From NCBI GenBank assembly GCA_013398615.1, contig VZSR01003803.1:4350050-4414049 (forward strand): 64,000 bases of DNA, given 5' to 3'. Under the pieces are notes generated by a model, which saw only the letters and a list, made by a program, of their open reading frames with translations, ran no database searches and was not told the DNA's origin. Below, one piece after another: positions 52,176 to 62,000 of this stretch. Numbering within the stretch: the first letter of the stretch is position 1; the number at the start of each line of letters is the position of its first letter. Position numbers and translations under genes: made by a program. The stretch is from Brachypodius melanocephalos. Its lineage: Eukaryota; Chordata; Aves; Passeriformes; Pycnonotidae.

Positions 52176-53012
52176 ATTTTGTGGGAGAGGACTGAAAAAA
52201 TCATGAAGCTATCCTTTCCCTGCCCCTCAACTTGAGCAAACCAGAGTCCAAGATTTCTTGTGAAATTCTGCTACTGAAGTAAAAGTGACTCTTTCCTTCT
52301 AAGTTAAACGAGACAGTTTGATCACAGACAACTGTTCCATTTTTCTGCATGATATGAATTCCCCTCCACTTAGAAAAACCATCCATGAGACTATATTTTA
52401 CACAGAAAAATACCAAGCAACTTTGGTCACATTTCGATAGGTTACTGAAGAAGTTAGCTTCCATGTACGAAACTGGCACTCACCTTTATGCCGTTTTTGT
52501 TTCCTCAAGGGAACAGCAAAGACCAGCGCTGCGCTAACGAAGTATTGTGTTGCAGCTGAGAAATGGTTAATTCCAAATGTTGCAATACCTTCTCTCAACT
52601 CTGTTTCTACCTCATATTTGAAAGAAATAGAGCAACAGAAACGATTTAAGCAGGATTACTGGGGAATCAGCAAATTACTCAATGAATTGTCCTACATCCA
52701 CAGCAAAGACTACTGCACTTCTGGACAACTTGCTTGATGCTGCTGTGATAATCTCACCTTCAGATGCAAGATTATTAACTCTTCTGCCCTCTCATCCTTC
52801 TTTCTCAGCAGTTTAGATTGGGCTGAAGTAAAAGGTCCTTGATATGAAGCTCAAAACTCATAGGTCATCAAAAGAACTAACCTCTTCCACAAATACCAAT
52901 TCCTATGGGAGTGGGGCATTTTTTATTCAACTCTGAAATGATCAGTTGTGAAGCACAGCAATAAAATCCAGAACTAGAACATTTAGTAACAGCTTGAAAC
53001 TTAGAATTGATT

Positions 53013-53525
53013 TTTATTGTCATGAGGATTTGACATGCAGTTTTCACAGACACTTGGAGCTTTAGAATTTTATTTCATCAGCGTAATTGCCCATTCCCTC
53101 CCCAATCCACACTGATGTTCCAAATTGCAGTGACTTCCTGATTTCTGAGAAGTAAGGCACTACAGTGTCCCTTCAAAGCACTTACAGATTATCATAGCAG
53201 ACACTTCCCTCTGAGATCCGAAGGTCAAGATTGCCCATGGAAAAAAATGCAACTGGTAATGGAAGGTGTGTCCAATGATGAATAACTAATCATCAGTATT
53301 ACCAAAACAGCCCTTTTGGGTGATCTACTGTCAGACTTGAGAGGAAGCCTCCAGTGCACAGAGCAGAATTAACAGTGTTTACCTTCTTACATATGGAAAT
53401 CACTCTACTGTGGAAAAATTCCTTAAAGCTGCCTTTTCAAGCTAGGGGACAGATTTTAATCAGAAGCTTCAACCATTGGTATGTTCTTATGGCTCAGGAC
53501 AAGGCACTGGATGAAGACCTTTAGA
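53013..53525 (-). other. CTSC 3' UTR with two candidate polyadenylation signals
   Basis: AATAAA occurs on the minus strand at 53069-53074 and again at 53013-53018, about 450 and 510 bases after the stop codon. This is a usual distance for a CTSC 3' UTR. The sites are 56 bases apart and could give tandem 3' ends. Inferred from sequence only. Confidence 0.5.
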
Positions 53526-54028
53526 TTACAACTTTGGAATAGGAGTTGCAGCCACTGCAATGCTTTCAATTGCACATTCATCAGTGCCACGGCGGATTCT
53601 GAAGTAGCCATCTTCTCCCCATGAGGTGCCCCAGCTGTTCTTCACAATCCAGAATTTCTCACCACTTTCTGGGTCTCTACCATAGCCCACCAGTAAGACA
53701 GCATGATTGGTCAATTCAAAAGGATTTAAATCATCCTGCAGCCCAGTGTGATGGTAGATCCCCTCTTTATAAAGCATGAAATCATTATAAACTTCAAAGG
53801 CAACAGTCATTGGGCCATGCAGAACAAGCTCAAGTTTCATCAGGGCTTCATTGCAGCCTCCATAGAAACCACCAACATAGTGGTACTCAGAGGTGTAGTA
53901 GTGGTAGCAGCTGCGCTTGAAAAGGCACGGAGAGTCTTGGGCTGTGTAAGGGAAGCAGTCCTCTTCCACCACACCGAAGTCTTGGACATACTTCCCACCA
54001 ATGAGGTATGGAAAGCCACCATCACAAC
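53526..54028 (-). CDS. CTSC: CTSC exon 7 with stop codon
   Basis: This 503-bp last exon runs from CDGGFPYLIGGKYVQDFG through EYHYVGGFYGGCNEALMKLE and FELTNHAVLLVGYG to AIESIAVAATPIPKL and TAA at 53526-53528. It carries the catalytic His and Asn and the heavy/light-chain junction. The last 30 residues appear identical to the human protein as I know it. Confidence 0.97.
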
Positions 54029-57000
54029 CTTAACAAAAGGAAGAAAAAAAACCAGAAGTGTTTCTTCCCTTGGAAATACCATTATTTGAGGTAGGAGACT
54101 CTTCCACTTAAATCTTTCGTAATTCTTTCAGATACAGTATTGAACACACTTCAGTGACCCAGATCATCCTAATGCTCCAGTTAGCTACAGTCAGCTTTCT
54201 GAAACACACAAGGCAAAATTCACATCTATGGGAGCTATACTGGGAATACTAACACTTGGACCCTTTCTCACCCAATTGCTCCTGACAATCCCTGTCAGAA
54301 AGAAAGAACAGCTAGCTACATGCTAGTACAAGGATCTGTCCTAACAAGGATACAGTCCTCTAGAAAGCTTTAGTCATTGCTTTTGTTAATCTCCCCCTCC
54401 CTCTGAATATGCCACTGGGAGAATATTTAGTTCCATTCTTTCTAGGTAAGCGTTGTAATCAGCTACATTTTGAGCCTTACTTCTTAGATATTTCCCATCT
54501 CACAGGTAGATGTAAAAATCCAGTAACATCCTGAGCATAATGGCGACTTTTCCTTGTTCAATGCTATTGCTGCAGTGAGGTGGGTTGACAACCCTGTTTT
54601 TGTCATTTTTTAATTTCAAATGAAGTACTAAAGTATACTAAAGTATAGCCTACCAAATACTTTATGAAAAAAGTAACTTGTGTGTGATGGGGAAGGGATG
54701 GAAACTTTCACACTAGCCTCCTTCTCCAGCATTATCATTACTTGAAAGGTGTGTTTATATACACCAGCATCCTTACCCTGAGAATACTGGCTGCAAGACA
54801 CAACCTGCTGGGGACTGAAGACTGGTTTCTGAGTGTTGTTTGTGAGGATACGTATCCTTGCTTCCAGCATGCCCATGGAGGAAAATGCGTAACAGCTGCC
54901 ACATGAGCCTGAGAAAGGGAGAAAAAGGAACCACAAGGAACAGTCAGTAACATAAACAAGGCTAGTCACCTTTAGTACATCGATTTCTAAAGTCCATTGA
55001 AAAGAGTTAAAACCTACCAGACAGTGACTAGAACTTGAATACCAGTAGAGAAAAAAACTTTAAAATCTTCATTTAGCTTTTATGTGTGCAATTCAAAACC
55101 CACTTCTAACGATTTCTCAGGGAACATTGAGCTTTTTCAGGAATAAGAGGCAAAGCACTGCTCCAGTATTTTTCGGCAGTAGCATTTAAGAGCTATCCAA
55201 TTACCCTATTCCTTCAGAATGAACCTTCAGGGACAGCATTAGCAGGGCTGAGAAGGCTCTATCTACCCTTTAGGGAGCACATATGCTAAGGGGCAATGAA
55301 CTATTTGAAGTAAATGCCGACAATATTGTTCTTATTTCAACCTACCAATGGATTCAGTCCTGCAATTTCCAGCTGAAAAAATATTCCACCTCTACAGCTA
55401 CCCCTAAAATAACTGACTTTTAAGAGAATAATGGTATAAATAGCATGTTTGAAATAGTGGATTCATCCCCGCTCCCTTTGCTTCCCAAGAGCATGTAATT
55501 GTACACTGGCTTTTCAGAGGCACCTTAATTTCCCTTCTGCTTCCTGACAGACGGTTAAGTCTCCTTACTTTTGCATCAAAATTTAGTATTGCCTCTAGCT
55601 TTAGGCCTCTTCACTCTCTAGGACCTTCCTTTCACTCATTAAAAGTCTTTGGAAATGGAATGACAAGCTTCACAGGAAGAACAATTACTTGGATGAGGTC
55701 CTATTTTATCTCCTGATTGTCATCAAGGTGCAAGATTTCCTTTTGTTTCCTGACAGTGGGAAAACCAAATATTGCAGAGCTATGAAAAGGAGGGAGCCTT
55801 GAGGAACAAAACAAAATACTCTCTCTTGAACTGTGTAGGTGTATAAAAGCAGAGCTATTACAACAGCGAGATTTTGTGAAATTGCACCCTCGCTCAGTGC
55901 GATGCATCTCTGAAGAGAAGGGACAAAATCTGCCTGAACAGCAACACTCTTTTCCCAGCAGGACAAAGTGAAGCAGTGGAAGATGCCTCCCACTCACTGT
56001 ACAGTCACAGCATCTGAGATGGGCCACACCGCAGAACACTTTGTTGTATTTGTGTGCAAAAATGTGAAAAATACAATTCACACAACCATTTCATTTTGAA
56101 GTATGCTGGATTGGCTGCTAAATTTTTTTCCTGTTACCACAGTGGTATTTATAAAGTCCATAGAATGACCTCTTTTGTAGGTTTCTTTTTTTTTTCAAGC
56201 CTGAAAGCTAAAATTCTAATTTGATGGAACAGAATGTATGTTCCACAGACATTTAAAATACTCAGCATGGACCCTCAGATTACATAAAAAGTGTAGGAAG
56301 CTCTTTTATTGGAAACAACAGACTAATTCTCATTTAGAGAAATTTTGATGCAACACAACAAAGAAAGTTAAGTCTGAACTGAGTGTTCAATTGTTTGGAA
56401 GATAAAAGAGCCCTTGGGACATTCATAGTTCACACCAGGAGAAAGTACAGGACTCACACCTACACAGGACCATATAATTTCCTGTTGCCATCTTCCAGTA
56501 CTTCCACATAGCTAGAAATTCCAAAAGCCTTCCTATGCTGCTTCTGCTACCAGGAGTACAGCTGACAGAATTTGTCAGAATAACCAAGCCATAAATGAGG
56601 GATTGGTGATTTAAGTCATCTCTTCCCCACCATGCTAATGTTATGTTTCTTTCCCCCAAAAGCTGCCACCAGATAGCTACCAGCAGAGGCATATTTATGG
56701 AGGCACAGGGAAGGGACACAGTAACAGAGCTCACTCCTGGCCTCCATTACATAAACATATAATTCAGGTATCTCACACCACAGTGCTATAAACTCTCCCT
56801 ACAGAATCAACACATACCAGCATGGTATACTTTTAAGTTCTTACCAGTATTTTATCTTTGTCATTGTCTGCAATTTTCAAAGTGACTAATATCTCCTCTT
56901 GCAACTAGCCAGTTAAGTAACACCTGAATTTATCAGGGTGATAAGATTTGGAGGCAGTATAAAGAATTTTCATGGGTTTATTCATTAAAGCTGCATGATA

Positions 57001-59039
57001 ATTTGCCATCCAAAGAAATTAGGGAAAAAATGAAATGTACATCAGTTCAGTCAGTGTGCAAAAAAACATGGATAAGATTGTTTGGACAAAACCTGACAGC
57101 TGTGTTTATGCAGGGTACTGTGGTAATTGGCTTTCACTCCAGCAAGCCAGTGCTGTCTGGACAAGCCAGTACCACCACCTATTTCAATATAGCATTGTTA
57201 CCCAGGACTCTATCCAGTTTCCACGGGTTATTCACAGTAAAGGTGCAATCTGTCAGCTGCAAGACACTACGCAAAACCTTCTGATTAGCAGCAAATTACA
57301 AACTACATCAAAGGATCTCTAGAACATCAATTTCAGAGGTTTTATTTATTCATTTTTACCTTGATTCCGAACAGGGCTGACATAATTGACACCATTCACG
57401 TTTCTCCAGTCCCAAGATTCTGGCAAGCTTGAAACTTTCTTGAGTAACTCGGGTGTTAGAGGTGCAGGCTTTGGTCTAAAGAGGAGAAAATGCTTTTGAG
57501 AAACATATCACACTCTAGGCAAGGAAACAATTACGTAACACTCAGTTTTCATCTTTGGCTTCTACTAGTTGGACTTGCTTCACACTATGCAATTTAAAAT
57601 AGTCTCCATCTAAACTGAGTGGGTGTCAATATGAAGAGATAAGCTTGAGCAGGATTTAAGACCTACTCAAATTGCTCCCTGAGGGAACTATATTATTAAC
57701 TATCCACTGCTGAGGAATACATTCAGTGCAAGTAGTTCAGTTTGCAAGTTGCAGTGAGCTTCAAATTGAGTTTTGGGTGGCAAAATCCTGTTGTATAACA
57801 AAGGGAGCAGGGACCTGTGGTGACAGGACACTCAGAGAGGACCCCAGACTTTCCTACACTTAAGGCTGGGGGTATAAAAGCCCAAGGGCTCCTTTGTTTG
57901 GGGTTCCTCCTCAGAGAGACCCAGTTCAAACTGCTGTTTTTCTGTTTAGTTATTGCATCAAGATTAGATTATTTTAAAGATCTGGGCATCTGACACTCTG
58001 CTATGGGAAGGAACCCCAAGGAACAGTGGGGAGTGTCCCCACTTCTTCCCTGCCAAGTGAGTTCAGCAGTGAGTTACAGCAAGACTAAAGGGTAGGTGAC
58101 TCTATTTGTGCCAACTGCTTGAGACAACATATGCTCAGAATAATCATTCAAATGAAAAACATGTTTGCAGCCCATGAACATGAACTGGAAGGCTTTGAAA
58201 CGTGATTAAACATCTGAACTAAATGCAGCTAAGAGCCAGGACAAATACAAGAAGCTGACTCTTGGCAACAGTGGAGTTTGTTGCAGAACAAAGTGTCTTA
58301 TTACCTTGAAGATCTGGAATAGAGACCCCCAGCTCTTTTAGTTAGTTCTTCCAGGACAAAATTCTCATATTCCTTGTATCTTGTCGCTCTCCATGACTTC
58401 TGGTGAGCATTGATAGCATCTACAAAGTCGAAGTTGTGCACGTAACGTCTGTGGGAGAGTCTGCAAACAAAAGGAACCAAATAAAACAGAAAGAAAAGGA
58501 CTGGGATTGAAACAAAAGGTGTTCTCTAAACTCAATATGTAACTCTGGAAGTGTCTTCTGGCAGGTACTGATAAAGAAACATGGAATTATTGGATCAAGG
58601 CAAGGTTTCTAGAACTTGAGACACACTAGATATAACCAGCTTCCTTAGACATGCCAGTTTTACAACAGGGCTTTACCACAGACTGAAGGAGAAACTGTGA
58701 GGCAACAGGCAAACCCTCCTCTGTTCTTGTGCATTCAGGCTTATTTCCAACATTATAATTGGCATTAACTTTGCCTTCAGTACTGGAACTGGTTCTTACA
58801 ATTTTAGCTAAAACTTCAAGCAGTGTTATGAAACATTTTATTCCAGTAAAAGGTCACTTATCTGTTGCTTACCTTCCCCTGGGCTTCTGGAGAGGTAGCT
58901 CATTGATGTGAACATCGGACGGAGACGAAGAAATCTTGTGTCCTGTGAAACATGCCCAGTTGTGGCCAAGTACATCATGCACCCATCCTGGTAGGGTCTC
59001 ATTACAGTAGCTGGTCACATTCTGGCCTTCCTTTTTGTA
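53526..59039 (-). CDS. CTSC: CTSC, cathepsin C / dipeptidyl peptidase 1 (partial: exons 3-7)
   Basis: Five minus-strand exons join in frame: 58873-59039, 58305-58460, 57360-57475, 54777-54908 and 53526-54028. They give 357 residues plus TAA, exactly the length of human residues 107-463. The part present covers the end of the exclusion domain, the propeptide and the papain-like heavy and light chains. Catalytic residues align with human Cys258 (GSCGSCYAF), His405 (LTNHAVLLVGYG) and Asn427 (VKNSWGTSWG). All four introns have GT/AG ends and matching phases. By family knowledge the enzyme is a chloride-dependent tetrameric lysosomal exopeptidase that removes N-terminal dipeptides and activates granule serine proteases. 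The signal peptide and most of the exclusion domain (exons 1-2) are not in the window. No disabling change is seen. Human R394, at the heavy/light boundary, is Q here. Confidence 0.97.
54029..54776 (-). other. CTSC intron 6 (748 bp)
   Basis: Phase 1, GT...AG. Nothing else seen. Confidence 0.9.
54777..54908 (-). CDS. CTSC: CTSC exon 6 (catalytic cysteine)
   Basis: This 132-bp exon encodes GSCGSCYAFSSMGMLEARIR, then ILTNNTQKPVFSPQQVVSCSQYSQG. The second cysteine of GSCGSC is the nucleophile (human Cys258). Splice sites are TCTCAG and GTAAGG. The sequon NNT is at the position of human NNS. Confidence 0.96.
54909..57359 (-). other. CTSC intron 5 (2,451 bp)
   Basis: Phase 1, GT...AG. Chance frames of up to 126 codons only; no repeat recognised. 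Confidence 0.9.
57360..57475 (-). CDS. CTSC: CTSC exon 5
   Basis: This 116-bp exon encodes PKPAPLTPELLKKVSSLPES, then WDWRNVNGVNYVSPVRNQ: the end of the propeptide and the N-terminus of the papain-like heavy chain. The acceptor is TTTTAG... read as CTCTTTAG and the donor is GTAAAA. The LPESWDWR motif is typical of the mature start of papain-family enzymes. Confidence 0.95.
57476..58304 (-). other. CTSC intron 4 (829 bp)
   Basis: Phase 2, GT...AG. About a third is the LTR-like TATA-bearing segment. Confidence 0.88.
57770..58045 (+). mobile_element. LTR-like segment with a TATA box in CTSC intron 4
   Basis: The plus strand carries gggggtataaaagcccaag (TATAAAA at 57873-57879) followed by cctcctcagagagacccagt and a T-rich stretch, an order typical of LTR promoters. 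No second LTR or internal region is seen, so it may be a solo LTR. It lies antisense to CTSC between exons 4 and 5. Confidence 0.3.
58305..58460 (-). CDS. CTSC: CTSC exon 4 (propeptide)
   Basis: This 156-bp exon encodes LSHRRYVHNFDFVDAINAHQ followed by KSWRATRYKEYENFVLEEL and ends in the basic stretch before the heavy chain. The acceptor is TTGCAG and the donor is GTAATA. The spacing and the INAHQKSW pattern match the CTSC propeptide, the fastest evolving part of the protein. Confidence 0.95.
58461..58872 (-). other. CTSC intron 3 (412 bp)
   Basis: Phase 2, GT...AG. Nothing else seen. Confidence 0.9.
58873..59039 (-). CDS. CTSC: CTSC exon 3
   Basis: This 167-bp exon starts in phase 0 with TAC after TTACAG and ends in AG before GTAAGC. 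It encodes YKKEGQNVTSYCNETLPGW and on through HDVLGHNWACFTGHK to the end of the exclusion domain and the start of the propeptide. The glycosylation sequon NET matches the human one. An additional sequon, NVT, lies six residues before it, where the human protein has KVT. Confidence 0.95.
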
Positions 59040-62000
59040 CTGTAATGTGAAGAAGTTATGCTTGTGTTGAGCAGATGCATTTGTTAGCATAGCCATAGTT
59101 CCCCACCCACTCACAGTCACTTCTTCCTGCCTGTGTTTCACAGGAAGTGGCCAAACACACTCCAGAGATTAAGAAGACGAAAGAAACTGCTATTTACCAA
59201 ATAGCTGCAAAAGACAATCGGGTTATGACTTGCACTTTTAGCAACAAAGTATGCATTCCTGTCAGTATCAACTAACCTGTGCCAATCATTTGGGTGCAAC
59301 AGTTACTTTCCCAGCAGGATGTCAAAGACCTCCTAGTACTCAACCTTCTCTTCAAGGCCCTGAGATTTCTTACACCAAATACGTGACCAGTCAAACTAAC
59401 CCTGGATTGACACAGCAATTTGAGAAACTAAGACTCAAACACAGGGAGGATGGCAAGTTTGTCATCCAGTAACCTCACAGAAAGACATGTACTATCTCTG
59501 TTTTAAAATTTATGTACTATTTATACGCTGTTATTGTTTCACAAGTCAAAACCAAAGATGAAACTTCCAGCTGCTTTTTTAGGTTTGAGCGGTGATGGCA
59601 AAGCATTAAGAAACAATTTCACAGGAAGTATCAAAATGAGACAGTAAGAAATGATGATCCCTTGAGAACAGCCCATTTAAAGTTGGCAGTAGAGACTGCT
59701 ACTAAAGCCTCAAGTCCTGAGTCTTAATACTTTCTTGTTCAGCCACACAAGTCCTCATTTCACCACAGAAGAGGAGAAATAATTTAATATATTTAGCAAA
59801 ATGTGTCTTCATACAACAGGTACCACTAACACTTTGCCCAGCTACATAAATTTTCTGGGTTAGCAATTCTCTGACAACAGAATGTCTCACCGTGGGGGTG
59901 TGTGTGGCTCTTTACTCATCTCTTAAGGTTAAAGTGGTTTTTGTAAGGTTGCAGTTTTTTGTGTTACGCTACAAAGGCACCTGAAAAGCCCATGGAACAA
60001 AGGCTTTAATTTTACTCTTCTAATGACATAGAAGCAGTGGATAATTACAATAAATCATTGCTAAAACAACTTTGCTAGGAAATGCAGCATTTCTTACTTC
60101 TACTAGTGAAAGACTGACAGATGAGATCTAGGAAATTTGACTGTACTAGTTTTAGAGGACCGACAACAAGCACACCTGCCCAGCCAGCAGCCAGACACAT
60201 GGCAGCATTATGGCACCAGTGCACAAGCAACAGCTGACTCAGGTGGATGGGAATTACACTGTCAGACTCAACAGAGGCTGCCAGCACAGTACCCAAAACA
60301 TCAACAGAGCCCACCCCAGAACAGCACCCTTCATGGAGGACAACAGCCATACAGCTGTGATCACCAGCAACTGCTGGACAACTGCTTGCACACATTTCTC
60401 TGCAGATTTTAAAGATGGTTTTCAATTTTGAGTTAAGACCACTGCAGCTGTGTCACATGATAATTTCATCAGCCAATGCTCACATCTGCAGCATTAACTC
60501 AATCCAGTGACCTGACCAATCTAGGATAACTCCTTTAGAAAGGCACCCAAACTATACTCATAGTTCCAATTCTGAGCTTTGAAAACAGTAAAATTTAATT
60601 CTATTTCAAATGCGTATCTTTCTCAATCCTGACAACTCATGTGGTTTTGCCTAATGCCAAAATTTAGCCAAGCCATGCTGACATTAACCCTAAAAGACTT
60701 CATGTAGCTAAACTTCAAAGCTTTCTCTTAGGAATCTGAACCCAAGTAAGCTTTTCAGTGAAGTATACTTTTAATAAAGTCTCCTCTGTGTTGGTCATCA
60801 TGACATAATCTAACTGCACGTTTAATTCTAGTCCTAGTAAAAACCATAATTGTTTAAAGCTTTTTTTTTTAATCTTTAATCTCACCAAGAGGAAAGCAAG
60901 CAAGGATGCTTGCTTATTAGTCACAGCATTTTAATGGGAATTCAGCAGTGCCATATAGAGAGGTAGATGTCCCATCCTCTTGGAAATCTACTGTTCTCAA
61001 TTTAAGCAATGCCTGGGCAAGAAGTCAACCTGAATTCCAGGAGGCAGGACTACCCTACACATTAAACCTGGTGGAATGACTTATCTCTCAAATTTACAAG
61101 TGTGCCTATGCATTTTACTATGGGAAGCATGCACTGAATGAGAACAGAGCTGCAGACTTGCAGATGCCCTACTGTACAAAAACAGATGTAGATGATGTTA
61201 CCAGAACAAACTACTGCATCTTGCTACCCATAAGAAATGCAAGCAAATATCAACTCCAGGTGCATTTTCTTTACTCTAGGAAATATTCTGCAATTCTGGG
61301 TTTTGTGCTTTCAGATTTACACTTTAGGAAAGCAGCAGTCACTCACTGCCAGTTAAGCAAGCCCAAATTAGACAGGTTAAAAGCTAAGTTTCAACTGATT
61401 TTCAGGATGATTAAATAGCATTAGCAACTCTAGCACTTCTACTTTACCAACATGAAATTAAATGCATCTAGGTTTGGGGGTTTTTTTTCAATATCCTGAA
61501 AACTTCAACTGCTGTTACTCATCTAGTCTACTTGTTTCAGAACAGCAGTCCTTGATTTTAACCAAATTTGGGAGCATAGGGGAAGAGAGAAAAAGATATG
61601 ACAAAGATGTCACCAAGTCAGTTTGGAAAAGATTAGTAACTTGAGCACTGAAATATTCTAAAATCTATCTCTCTTTTTTGCTGAAGTAGTTGTAATATTT
61701 CAATATGAAAAAATGCCAGACTTCCAATATTTGCTAAAGAACATCTCAGGAGTCAGAAAGAGAACGACTTCACTTCAGGGACAAACAGTGAGAAACTTAT
61801 GAGACTGTCTTGTCTCAAAGTGGTAGTCTTAACAATAAATAAATACCTCAACGACATCAAGTAATTGAAACAAGCTGGTCTCAACTTTCCTTTCAGCCTT
61901 ACTCTAGCTTTTTATGTTATGCTGTTCCTATTTCTTTTGCCATCCCTTCGGGGTAAAAAAAATTTTTAGAACTTTATATATATTGCAGAACCTTAAAGAA

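Larger units (their letters stand above)
38463..53012. other. intergenic between CTSC and RAB38
   Basis: The low side should contain the RAB38 promoter and 5' leader; no TATA box or strong CpG island is evident. The rest is CR1 copies, simple repeats, a possible LTR remnant and the assembly gap. Stretches 45.4-46.6, 47.3-51.8 and 52.2-53.0 kb show nothing recognisable. Confidence 0.7.

Noticed and set aside
55701..56081. 126-codon frame in CTSC intron 5
   Set aside because: No domain and no conserved pattern; consistent with chance.
60075..60425. 116-codon minus-strand frame in CTSC intron 2, considered as missing exon 2
   Set aside because: The sequence does not resemble the CTSC exclusion domain and starts with TTG.
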